Assembly: GCA_036396535.1 (NCBI GenBank)
Contig: DASWKR010000025.1
Coordinates: forward strand, 1-64,000
Source of the DNA: Acidimicrobiia bacterium
GTDB lineage: Bacteria; Actinomycetota; Acidimicrobiia; Spongiisociales; UBA5794
Direction of reading: 5' to 3'
DNA: 64,000 nucleotides
Shown here: positions 51,616 through 59,765 of the stretch, in pieces
Layout of the letters: each line of letters begins with the position of its first letter
Numbering within the stretch: position 1 is the first letter of the stretch
Made by a program: the position numbers and the translations under genes
Notes under the pieces: generated by a model
Database searches by the model: none
Seen by the model: the letters and a program-made list of their open reading frames with translations, nothing else
Told to the model about the DNA's origin: nothing

Positions 51616-51629
51616 TGAACGACCATTCA
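51616..51629. promoter_or_regulatory. TetR operator candidate, site 5 (dioxygenase promoter)
   Basis: TGAAC-GACC-ATTCA ends 59 bp before the dioxygenase ATG. Its right end overlaps TTCAGC (51626-51631), a possible -35 placed 18 bp before TAGAAT (51650-51655), so a bound repressor would block this promoter. Confidence 0.74.
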
Positions 51630-51688
51630 GCTCGCAGATCGAGACTCCCTAGAATCCTCGAGACTTCAGGTCGTTCACCGGAGGGCAC

Positions 51689-52816
51689 ATGGTCACCGTC
51701 GATAGAGGAGTCGTCGCAGTCGATCTCGGCGACCGGACGTCGCGCTTCCACACCGTCTGGCTGCGCGACAATTGCTGGTGTGACGATTGCCGGGTCACGC
51801 AGACGGCCGAACGGCGGCTGTTCACCGCCGAGATCCCGGACGAACTGTCCATCGTGAGCGCCGCACCGGTGGAGGGTGGGATCGAGGTCGGCTGGTCCGA
51901 CGGGCACGTGTCGACGTTCAACCACGAGTGGCTGCGGAGGCACGACTACTCGGCGGATGCCAGGAAACTACGTGCCCACGAGCCGACCCTGTGGGATTCC
52001 TCGCTCGAGGTGCCTCGGTTCGAGCACGAAGCCGTCGTCGGGACGTCGGCCGGGCAACTGGCCTACCTCGACGCCATCCGCGACCTCGGCGTTGCGCTCG
52101 TGACAGGCGTCCCGAGTGTCGATCACGAGGTCGAGCGATTCGCCGAGAAGCTGGGCCACGTGCGCGAGGTGGCATTCGAGCGAGTCCACAACGTCATGCA
52201 CGACCCGGCGGGCTACAACGTGGCTCACACCAACCTCGAGCTGAAGCCGCACGCCGACTTTCCCTCGTACCACTGGCCGCCGAGCATTCAGCTCCTCCAC
52301 TTCCTCGTCAACGAGGCGGAGGGCGGCGAGTCGATCGTCGTCGACGGGTGGAGGGTGGTCGACGATCTCCGCCGCCAGGATCCTGAGGCATTCGATGTCC
52401 TCGTCAGGTGCCCGGTGCCTTACCAGCTGTTCTCGGCGACGGAAGACACCTACGCGGTCGCTCCGATGATCCAGCTAGACACCGCCGGCCGGGTGTCGAC
52501 GATCCGGTTCTCGAATCAACTCGCTCAACCGCTGGATCTGCCGTTCGAGGACGTTGCGCCGTTCTACGAGGCGTACCGGAAGCTCGGCCGGATGATGGAC
52601 TCGGCCGAGTACCGCAACACCTTCAAGACGAGCAACGGCGACCTGCTCACCGTGCATGGGCACCGGGTGCTCCACGGGCGACGCGGCTTCGTCGTCGGGA
52701 GCGGCGCCCGGCACCTCCAGGACGTGTACATGGAGTTCGACGACCTCATGGCGAGACGCCGCGTCCTGCTCGGCATCCATCAGCCGCGTCCTGCTTCGAT
52801 CGGAGGACCGTCATGA
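51689..52816 (+). CDS. Fe(II)/2-oxoglutarate dioxygenase, gamma-butyrobetaine hydroxylase family (TmpA-like)
   Basis: The 375-residue protein has the two-domain architecture of gamma-butyrobetaine hydroxylase: an N-terminal zinc domain with Cys29, Cys31, Cys34 and His79 (LRDNCWCDDCR; FNHEW) and a C-terminal double-stranded beta-helix with Fe ligands His188 and Asp190 (KPHADF) and a distal His in VLHGRRGF (about 329). Close paralogues are carnitine-synthesis enzymes and TmpA, which hydroxylates trimethylaminoethylphosphonate. The ATGA overlap with the HD gene makes the TmpA reading the stronger one. The GGAGGG Shine-Dalgarno lies in the duplicated leader. Confidence 0.87.
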   Translation: MVTVDRGVVAVDLGDRTSRFHTVWLRDNCWCDDCRVTQTAERRLFTAEIPDELSIVSAAPVEGGIEVGWSDGHVSTFNHEWLRRHDYSADARKLRAHEPTLWDSSLEVPRFEHEAVVGTSAGQLAYLDAIRDLGVALVTGVPSVDHEVERFAEKLGHVREVAFERVHNVMHDPAGYNVAHTNLELKPHADFPSYHWPPSIQLLHFLVNEAEGGESIVVDGWRVVDDLRRQDPEAFDVLVRCPVPYQLFSATEDTYAVAPMIQLDTAGRVSTIRFSNQLAQPLDLPFEDVAPFYEAYRKLGRMMDSAEYRNTFKTSNGDLLTVHGHRVLHGRRGFVVGSGARHLQDVYMEFDDLMARRRVLLGIHQPRPASIGGPS

Positions 52817-53367
52817 GGACCGTCGACTTCATCCGCATGGAGGACGGCACCAAGGAGGAGTACGAGTACCTGGCCGCCATCGAAGAGAGGGAACACGCCG
52901 ATTTCCCGGACAGGGTGCTCGATTGGCTGCGATCCATGGACACCCCTTCCGGGTACCGGATCACCAGGCTCGGGCACTCGCTCCAGTCTGCAACTCGAGC
53001 CCACCGGGCGGGCAAGGACGAAGAGTTCGTCGTCTGCTGCCTCCTCCACGACATCGGGGACATGCTGGCGCCCTTCAACCACAGCGAGGTCGCCGCCGCG
53101 CTGCTGCGGCCGTACGTGTCCGAGAGGAACTACTGGATCGTGAAGCACCATGGCCTGTTCCAGGGCTACTACTACTTCCATCATTTCGGGGAGGACCGGA
53201 ACGCCCGCGATCGCTACGTCGACCATCAGTGGTACGACGACACCGTCGACTTCTGCCGGGACTTCGACCAGAACTGCTTCGACCCCGACTACGACACGCT
53301 GCCGCTCGAGTTCTTCGAGCCGATCGTCCGGCGTCTCCTCGGCGAGCGACGGTGGCCGACACCGTGA
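52813..53367 (+). CDS. HD-domain mixed-valent diiron oxygenase (TmpB/PhnZ-like)
   Basis: The 184-residue HD protein resembles PhnZ and TmpB, diiron oxygenases that cleave the C-P bond of hydroxyphosphonates. Motifs: GHSLQSATRA (His55), CLLHDIGD (His79-Asp80), PFNHSE (His90), IVKHHGLFQGYYY (His112/113) and FDQNCFDPDYD with the last Asp. This layout agrees with the six-ligand diiron site of the family. TmpB turns hydroxylated trimethylaminoethylphosphonate into glycine betaine and phosphate. It is translationally coupled to the dioxygenase. Other HD phosphohydrolases lack this combination. Confidence 0.83.
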   Translation: MRTVDFIRMEDGTKEEYEYLAAIEEREHADFPDRVLDWLRSMDTPSGYRITRLGHSLQSATRAHRAGKDEEFVVCCLLHDIGDMLAPFNHSEVAAALLRPYVSERNYWIVKHHGLFQGYYYFHHFGEDRNARDRYVDHQWYDDTVDFCRDFDQNCFDPDYDTLPLEFFEPIVRRLLGERRWPTP

Positions 53368-53407
53368 CCTGACGCCGGGGAAGGTCGGCGGCCGCGGTGA
53401 CGTGCCA

Positions 53408-54688
53408 TCAAGGAGGGCGCCCGCTCTTGGTGTACATGTGGCCGAGTGGGGTCGTCCACAGATAGTCGCCGTTCGGCAGGCGCTCGTAGCCCCATCCCGG
53501 TGAGTGGCGGATGCGGTGGTGGCGGCGGCATAGAGGGGCGAGGTTGTCGACCCGCGTGGCGCCGCCGTCGACCCATCTGGTGCGATGGTCGGCGTCGCAG
53601 TTGGACGCCGGCATGCGGCATCCCGGGAAGACGCACGTGCGGTTGAGCGCTGCGACGTCCCGGCGCTGACTCGCCGTCGGTCGACGCCTCGTGGTCCCGG
53701 TGACGATGGGTATGCCCGAGTCCGTGTTGGTGACGACGAACCGCCACAGGGCGTCGTGCCGGCGGTCTGCAACCTGACGGGCGATGTCGGCCAGGACAGG
53801 GCCATACCCTGCGAGATCCCCGGGATCGTCCGACAATCGCGCCAGCGTGTCGAGACCGACGGTGATCTCCACGACACCCCTCGGCTCCGTGGCGTTGCAG
53901 GTGCCTTGCCGAGCCGGGTCCAACAGGTCGAGCAAGGCGTCGGCACGCAGGTTGTCCATGCTGCGAGCCTCGCCCGCCCTCTTCAGGTTGCGGGCGATGC
54001 GATCGAGCCTGCCGGTGATCGCCGCGACCCGATCGGGAGGGAGATCGAGACCGAGCAGGTGACATGTCCCGGACGGGTCCGGCTCTGCCACGACGCGGCG
54101 AGCATCGATGCCGAGCTCGTAGCGGCGGGCAGCGTCGTCCGGGTCCTTCGCGATGCACAGGCGTCGCAGCCGAGCGCTCAACTCGCCCGTCGTGAGCATC
54201 CCCGCGGCCTCGAGCAGCGGTCCGACGACCTCGCGAGCCGTCGAGTCCGACACGTGGCCGGTGCCGTAGACGAGCACCCGGACGCGGCGCAGATCCACCA
54301 TCCCGACGTGGAGCGCGTGCCACACGGCCGGCAGACGATCCCTGAGGTCCAACGCCAGGTCGAGCTCCATGTCGGCCGATCGCCTGGTGAGGCGCAACGC
54401 CAACCCGATCTCCGCGGCAGCCGATTCCGCACACGACACCGGGTCGGTGAGTCCTTCGACGTCCGCCTCGCTGTCGACGATGCTGCCCATCGTGCGGTAC
54501 GACGCCGCCTGGTAATGCGACACCATGCGCTGCTGCGCCTTCAACACGGTCACCCGATGACGGCCGGGAAGCGTGGCGACGTCGATCGATCCCAAGACCG
54601 CCGCCAGCTCGGGTCCCGGTGGCATGTCGTCCAGACCGGCAGGGATCACCCCTCCGAGTTGGACGACCTCAGCCGTGGCGGTCTTCAC
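53408..54688 (-). CDS. DUF222/HNH endonuclease domain protein (13E12 type)
   Basis: The 426-residue protein has a long DUF222 region (about 30-330) and a C-terminal HNH nuclease domain: RTCVFPGCRMPASNCDADHR, then NLAPLCRRHHRIRH, with the C-C...DH...N...HH pattern. This is the 13E12 family, multi-copy in mycobacteria, some copies of which are LexA-controlled. The GTG at 54688 is preceded 17 bases upstream by an SOS box (54705-54718). Function in DNA repair or mobile DNA is not known. Confidence 0.9.
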   Translation of the reverse strand: MKTATAEVVQLGGVIPAGLDDMPPGPELAAVLGSIDVATLPGRHRVTVLKAQQRMVSHYQAASYRTMGSIVDSEADVEGLTDPVSCAESAAAEIGLALRLTRRSADMELDLALDLRDRLPAVWHALHVGMVDLRRVRVLVYGTGHVSDSTAREVVGPLLEAAGMLTTGELSARLRRLCIAKDPDDAARRYELGIDARRVVAEPDPSGTCHLLGLDLPPDRVAAITGRLDRIARNLKRAGEARSMDNLRADALLDLLDPARQGTCNATEPRGVVEITVGLDTLARLSDDPGDLAGYGPVLADIARQVADRRHDALWRFVVTNTDSGIPIVTGTTRRRPTASQRRDVAALNRTCVFPGCRMPASNCDADHRTRWVDGGATRVDNLAPLCRRHHRIRHSPGWGYERLPNGDYLWTTPLGHMYTKSGRPP

Positions 54689-54704
54689 GATGGCCTTACT
54701 TCAG

Positions 54705-54718
54705 CGAACATGTGTTCG
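54705..54718. promoter_or_regulatory. LexA (SOS) box upstream of the HNH gene
   Basis: CGAAC-ATGT-GTTCG is a perfect-arm match to the actinobacterial LexA box (CGAAC-N4-GTTCG). It ends 17 bp upstream of the HNH gene start. On the minus strand TATGAT, a -10-like hexamer, lies directly at the distal side (about 54719-54726), so LexA would cover the promoter. The outer bases C and G separate it from the TGAAC-N4-RTTCA sites. Confidence 0.78.
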
Positions 54719-54809
54719 ATCATACTACGAGCAGATGACAAGGACAAGCGGCAACAAGCACCATCTACAATGGACTGCCTCGAGGCCTCCGCTCTGCCCG
54801 GCCGGGGGG

Positions 54810-57800
54810 TCAGCGGAGCAACAAGGGAACCTGCGGCAGGTCGTCCGGCCCGAAGTCGTCGGCAGACCCGCGGAGCGGGGGATAGTCGCTCAGCAGGATC
54901 TCCTGGACGCCAACGTCGGGCCAGGCGAGGTCGAAGATGCGGGTGTGGTTGTCGCCGTCGGTCGCGCCCCCGGCGATCCACTGCTCGGCGAACGGGCCGA
55001 CGTCGCGGACCCGACGAACCCCGGGCGAAGGGAATCCCTCTTGGCTCAGGATGGCTGCGGCATAGCCCCAGGTGGACGGGTCTCCCTCCCCGAAGACAGA
55101 CCTCGGGATCCGAACGATCGCCTTGCCTCGGTCACCGAGCACGGCCACCCTGAACGAAGGCTTCGTCTCCGTCGTCGTGCCGCCGACACTCGCCACGTAC
55201 ACGGCGGGCTCCCACCCCTCCACGGTGATGCCGTATTCCCAGCCGTTCCCCTCCTCGAGTGCTGCGTTCCTCCCCGGCAACAGGACCCTGGCGCCCGTTC
55301 CTGCGCCGGGATCCACGTCGACGTAGATGTCGAGCGTCTGGAGGGCGAGACCGTTCGGCGAGCCCCACGGGTTCCCGATCGCCGTCCCGATCTCGAACGT
55401 GAACACGATGTCGTCACCTTCGGTGCCTGCCTCGAAATACGTGAGGTCGAAGCTCCGCTCGTCGAAGACGGCGTCAGTCGGGTACACGTACGTCCCGGGG
55501 CCGTGGTCGTCCTCGGCGGGATCGATGACCTCGAGGAAGGCCTCCACGTTGGAGATGTCGGGCACAGCCGCCAGCCCCGGACCGTCTCCAGGGAGGCGTG
55601 ACCCGTCCGGAGAGATGGCGCTGAAGAGCACACCGTCGCCCGCCTCGACGGGGCCGATGTCGTCGAGCGGGACGGCGAGCTCCACGGATGTCCCGTCGAA
55701 TCCTGCTGCGTCCATTCGACACTCTCCGAGGCGGTCCTCGTCGCCTACCTCGGGAAGGCCGGTGAGCACGCACGCCGCATCCCCGTCGTCCGGCGCCCAC
55801 AGCACGAGTGCCCCGGCCGAGTGTCCGAGAACTGCGCCGTCGAGGGTCGTGCCGCGCGTCCTCTCCATACCGGGCGATCCGACGTACAGCTCCACCGGGC
55901 CCGGCCCTGACGTGCCGAAGTCGATCCTGATGAACAGGTTGGCAGTGTCGTATCCGAAGGAGAGACGGGCGATCTGCCCGTCTCCTCCCTCGTACCGGCC
56001 CGCCGTTCGCCACTCCTCGTCCCCGACGATCCCGTCGATCGCCACGGACAAGAGCTCGCTCGGGAAGGCGTCGGCGACCACCGGCGCCTTCGGGATGATC
56101 GGTACGCCGATGAGCGCGGGACGGGCGAGGCCCAGACCGTCGTATACGCCGCCGAGGAGCTCACGGAAAGCCCCGTCGAAGTACCCGTCCTGGCCGGAAT
56201 CCTGGTCGGCACCGAACCACCAGAACCAGTCGGATCCTTCGGCGAACAGCATCGAGCGCATGGCGGCGTCGACCTGCGCGGTGGAGTGGACACCCGAACC
56301 GATGGCGAGGCGGAGGTCGTCCCGGACCCGCGCCAGGTAGTCCCACGCCGTCGCCTCCTCCTGTTCGCCGATCCAGGTCGCGAAGTTGGGCTGGAACCAG
56401 GCGCCGGGGAAGACCTCGGACACGATCTCGGGCTCCCCGAATCGGTCGAGGTACTCGCTCGGCGTGGTCGTCTCGATGGTGTCGCTGTCGCTGAGGCGCT
56501 CGTAGAGGGCCCGCAGGAAGTCGATACCGTCGTTCTCGTAGTGCTCCCAGGCGTTCTCGCCGTCGAGGATGACCGAGACCACGTGCGGCCGATCCGACGC
56601 GCCCTGGGCTGCGAGCTCGGCGCGGATCGCCTCGAGCCGTCGCATGAAGTCGTCGGCCGCCGCCTCGGCCGGCACAGCCGAGTACTCGAAGCCGACCAGG
56701 TCGGAGAGCAAGCCGTCGCGGAAGAACATGGCGACGGGGTCTCGGTTGGTCACGTCTGCGAGGCGCGGCCGGTACAGGAGGTCGGCATCCTGGACCGTGT
56801 CGTCGGCGGATCTCGAGAACGAGCCGAGCCCGATGCTGCCGGCGAGCACCTCCTCTCCCGACGCCACCCACCGAACCCCGTTCTTGGAGAAGAGCCACAT
56901 GATCAGCTCGGCGACGGATCCTTCGCCGGGCCACATACCCGTCGGCCTGCGGCCGAGGAGCCGCTCGGCCGTCTCCAGGCCGTACTGCACCTGCAGGTCG
57001 GCGTCCTGGACCTGACGGAACCGAGCGTCCGGGAGGACGGCGGCCGCGTCTCCCACCGTCGCCAGGTCGGTGTCGGCGATGAGCGGAAGGATCGGATGTG
57101 CCAGCGGAGTCGTCGTCACCTCGATCTGTCCGGACTCCCACATCCGAGCGTGGAGAGGGATCACGTCGCGGATGATGCGGAGCTGCTCTTCGAAGAGGAT
57201 CGCCTTGTCACTCTCGGCGAAGTCCCGGCCCTTCTCCACCAGCGAATCGAGCGGGCTCGCAGCGAGCAACGACGGGTCGGTCCACGCCAAGTTGAACAGC
57301 ACCTGGAGGTCCCGGTATTCGGCGTCGTCGAAGACATCGACCGGCGCATCTTCGCCTCCTGCCGCCGCCCGCTTGCCGGCAAGCTCCTGGTAGCGAGGGA
57401 ACCGGGCCACGACCCGCCCATTCGTGTCGAAGAATCGCTGCAGCACGAAGCGACGCTGCTCGTCGGTCAGATCGGCGCTCGGGATCTCCGCAACGGCCCA
57501 GTACGCATCCTTCGTCCCGTCGGCGAGCTCTTCGAGTTGGAGGAGCAGGCCGGGCGTCAGGTTGAAGGTGGCGTGGACGTCGGGGTACTCGGAGAGGAGC
57601 GCGGCCATGTCCCAGTAGTCCTTGGTGGCATGCACCCTGACCCACGGCCGGGACACGTTCCCGTCGACATCGAGCGGGTAGCGAGGCTGGTGCTGGTGCC
57701 ACATGAGGTTGAGGTACAAGACCGAGTCGTCCGGCGGCTGCGTCGTTTGGGGAGCGGAGCTCCCCGGCGGCACGGCGTGGGTCGTGACGGTTCCCTGCTC

Positions 57801-57887
57801 CTGAGCCGCAGGCGAGCACGCTGAGACCGTCGCCAGCAAGGCGCCACAGGCGGCAACCATCCGGAGGGTCCCGGCAGCCCGAGTCAC
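54810..57887 (-). CDS. Secreted GH57 glycosidase lipoprotein with C-terminal beta domains
   Basis: From GTG 57887 (GTGA overlap with the GH13 stop) the protein has about 1025 residues. It starts with a lipoprotein signal (lipobox ATVSAC). The GH57 barrel shows LYLNLMWHQHQPRYP (motif 1), GMWPGEGSVAEL (likely nucleophile Glu) and SVILDGENAWEHY (likely acid/base Asp), as in amylopullulanases. Two beta domains follow: a CBM9-like one (about 610-750) and a glucodextranase-C-like one (about 770-930). It should cut alpha-glucans outside the cell. An ATG at 57902 is an alternative start. Confidence 0.88.
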   Translation of the reverse strand: MTRAAGTLRMVAACGALLATVSACSPAAQEQGTVTTHAVPPGSSAPQTTQPPDDSVLYLNLMWHQHQPRYPLDVDGNVSRPWVRVHATKDYWDMAALLSEYPDVHATFNLTPGLLLQLEELADGTKDAYWAVAEIPSADLTDEQRRFVLQRFFDTNGRVVARFPRYQELAGKRAAAGGEDAPVDVFDDAEYRDLQVLFNLAWTDPSLLAASPLDSLVEKGRDFAESDKAILFEEQLRIIRDVIPLHARMWESGQIEVTTTPLAHPILPLIADTDLATVGDAAAVLPDARFRQVQDADLQVQYGLETAERLLGRRPTGMWPGEGSVAELIMWLFSKNGVRWVASGEEVLAGSIGLGSFSRSADDTVQDADLLYRPRLADVTNRDPVAMFFRDGLLSDLVGFEYSAVPAEAAADDFMRRLEAIRAELAAQGASDRPHVVSVILDGENAWEHYENDGIDFLRALYERLSDSDTIETTTPSEYLDRFGEPEIVSEVFPGAWFQPNFATWIGEQEEATAWDYLARVRDDLRLAIGSGVHSTAQVDAAMRSMLFAEGSDWFWWFGADQDSGQDGYFDGAFRELLGGVYDGLGLARPALIGVPIIPKAPVVADAFPSELLSVAIDGIVGDEEWRTAGRYEGGDGQIARLSFGYDTANLFIRIDFGTSGPGPVELYVGSPGMERTRGTTLDGAVLGHSAGALVLWAPDDGDAACVLTGLPEVGDEDRLGECRMDAAGFDGTSVELAVPLDDIGPVEAGDGVLFSAISPDGSRLPGDGPGLAAVPDISNVEAFLEVIDPAEDDHGPGTYVYPTDAVFDERSFDLTYFEAGTEGDDIVFTFEIGTAIGNPWGSPNGLALQTLDIYVDVDPGAGTGARVLLPGRNAALEEGNGWEYGITVEGWEPAVYVASVGGTTTETKPSFRVAVLGDRGKAIVRIPRSVFGEGDPSTWGYAAAILSQEGFPSPGVRRVRDVGPFAEQWIAGGATDGDNHTRIFDLAWPDVGVQEILLSDYPPLRGSADDFGPDDLPQVPLLLR

Positions 57888-59764
57888 ACCGCCACCACGC
57901 ATCCCGACATCGGAGGCAGCCCCACGACCTCTGCTGCGCCGCCGCCGACGCGCACCTCACCGGCCCCCCACAACAACTCGGCTCGCCCCGCCGGGCCGAG
58001 CGGAAGCGAGGCTGGGGCGTCGGAGGCGTTCAACGCCACGGAGACGACCTCGTCGCCCGCTGCTCGCCTGTACGAGAACGCCTGCCCTGAGTGGTGGAGC
58101 AAGGTCCACGTCCCGTTGCGCAAGGCAGAGCGATCGCGACGGAGCCTGATGAGATCCCGGGTCGCCACCCACAGCGGGCTCTCCCGATCAGGCGCGTCGA
58201 GGGGGAACGCCCCCCGATTCTCCGGGTCATCGCCGCCGGTCATCCCGATCTCATCCCCGTAGTAGATCGAGACGAGCCCGGGCGAGGTGAGCTGGAAGAG
58301 CTGGGCGAGGAGCAGGCGGCGCTCGTCGCCGCCCGCGATCGTGAGGAATCGAGGCGTGTCGTGGCTCGAGAGGAGGTTGAAGTTGACGCTGGTGACGAGC
58401 GGCGAGTACATGGCAAGCAGCCGGATGTAGCGGTCGAGGAACTCACCAGAGTCGATGGCACCCAAGGCGAAGTGATCGGTGCAGAGCTGTCGGAACGTGT
58501 AGTTCATCACCGAGTCGAACCGGTCGCCTTGGAGCCACCGGCCCGAGTCGCCCATGATCTCGGCGACGAGCAGGCAACTCGGCTTGACCGCCTTGACGAC
58601 ACGCCTCAGGTCGATCCAGAAGTCGGTGTCGACGTAGCGCGCAACGTCCATTCGCCAGCCGTCGATGTCGTGGCGCTTCACCCAGTGGGTGGCCACGTCC
58701 AACATGTAGTTCCTGGCGTCGGGATGGGCGAGATGGACGCGAGGCATCGACGGAACGCCGTACCAAGCGTCGTATGTCACCTCGATCGCCGGCCCTTCGC
58801 CTTCCACCTCCTCGATGACCAGGCCCGTCTCATCGCCGATCGACCCGAGACGGGCGACGGTGGAGCGCTCGACGCCTCCGACCGGGACGACGCCGGGCCG
58901 GTGTCGGATGCGGGCCGGGTGGTCGAAGACGTCGAACCACCCTGCGTAGGGGGAGCTCGACCCGCGCCGGACGACGTCGGCGAAGGCGAAGAAGCGGGGA
59001 TGGCAGTGATTGAAGGAGGCGTCCAGGATCACACGGATGCCGCGCTCGTGAAGGGTGGCGACCAGTTCGTCGAGGGCCTCCGTTCCACCGAGCTGTGGGT
59101 CGACCGAGAGGTAGTCGATGGTGTCATACCGGTGGTTCGAGGGTGACGTGAAGATCGGGTTGAGATAGACGGCATCGACGCCGAGGTCGGCCAGGTAGTC
59201 GGCGCGTTCGGCCACGCCGATGAGGTCGCCGCCCTGCCGGTCACTCGGGTTCGGAGCCGATCCCCAAGCCGGAACCTCGCCGCTCCGCGCCGCAGTGTCC
59301 CCGACCGCGAAACGGTCGGGGAAGATCTGGTATACGACGGCGCCGACGGCCCAGTCGGGAACCTCGTGGATCGGGATGGCAGCAGGGTCGAGGTCCCAGC
59401 GGTCGAGCCGCTCGATGGCATTGGTGATCCCGCTCGGTGCGAGATAGACGGGTACACCGCCGGGCGCCTTGAATGCGAACGAGTACAGAAAGGCCTCGCC
59501 GGTGTCTGCGACGGACACCTCCCACACGTCGAACCGTTCGCCTGCGTGGGCCCTCACGAGCTCGTGGCCGAGGACGGTGCTCCCGACCCGGGCGACCAGC
59601 AATCCGTCGTCGAGGCCCGGCTCTGCCAGCACTCGGAAGAACAAGGTCGTCTCGTCGAGGCGCGAGCAATGCGCGGTGTCGTCCGGTCGGAAGCGGATGT
59701 CGCGGGGGAGGAGGCTTCCCGGCGAGCCGTAAACGCCGTGGTCGGAGTCGAGCTCGACGCTCAC
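57884..59764 (-). CDS. GH13 alpha-amylase family enzyme, neopullulanase/cyclomaltodextrinase-like
   Basis: The 626-residue protein has an N-terminal beta domain (about 1-120, CBM34-like), then a GH13 barrel: YQIFPDRFAVGD, DAVYLNPIF, DASFNHCH, catalytic nucleophile GWRMDVARYV, acid/base VAEIMGDSGR and third Asp LLSSHDTPRFL. There is no signal peptide, so it degrades maltodextrins inside the cell, after import by the transporter encoded downstream of it in the map (59766-63665). Its stop overlaps the GH57 start. Confidence 0.9.
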   Translation of the reverse strand: MSVELDSDHGVYGSPGSLLPRDIRFRPDDTAHCSRLDETTLFFRVLAEPGLDDGLLVARVGSTVLGHELVRAHAGERFDVWEVSVADTGEAFLYSFAFKAPGGVPVYLAPSGITNAIERLDRWDLDPAAIPIHEVPDWAVGAVVYQIFPDRFAVGDTAARSGEVPAWGSAPNPSDRQGGDLIGVAERADYLADLGVDAVYLNPIFTSPSNHRYDTIDYLSVDPQLGGTEALDELVATLHERGIRVILDASFNHCHPRFFAFADVVRRGSSSPYAGWFDVFDHPARIRHRPGVVPVGGVERSTVARLGSIGDETGLVIEEVEGEGPAIEVTYDAWYGVPSMPRVHLAHPDARNYMLDVATHWVKRHDIDGWRMDVARYVDTDFWIDLRRVVKAVKPSCLLVAEIMGDSGRWLQGDRFDSVMNYTFRQLCTDHFALGAIDSGEFLDRYIRLLAMYSPLVTSVNFNLLSSHDTPRFLTIAGGDERRLLLAQLFQLTSPGLVSIYYGDEIGMTGGDDPENRGAFPLDAPDRESPLWVATRDLIRLRRDRSALRNGTWTLLHHSGQAFSYRRAAGDEVVSVALNASDAPASLPLGPAGRAELLWGAGEVRVGGGAAEVVGLPPMSGCVVAV

Positions 59765-59765
59765 G

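Larger units (their letters stand above)
51516..51692 (+). repeat. Duplicated operator/leader segment of the dioxygenase gene
   Basis: A 30-bp block (51516-51545) recurs at 51601-51630 with one mismatch; it contains the TGAAC operator. A second block ACCGGAGGGCACATGG, which holds the Shine-Dalgarno and start codon, occurs at 51553-51568 and 51677-51692. The second copy has about 39 extra bases between operator and ribosome site, including TAGAAT (51650-51655) as a possible -10. The first copy feeds an eight-codon frame, the second the dioxygenase gene. Confidence 0.9.

Noticed and set aside
39636-51629. The five TGAAC-N4-RTTCA sites as LexA boxes
   Set aside because: Their core GAAC-N4-(G/A)TTC resembles an SOS box, but the outer bases are T/A rather than C/G, three of the five have ATTCA as right arm, and all precede catabolic genes beside a TetR gene. 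The real SOS-like box at 54705 differs.
56286-57824. 512-codon plus-strand frame antisense to GH57
   Set aside because: The GH57 catalytic motifs are all on the minus strand; the plus frame has no recognisable domain.
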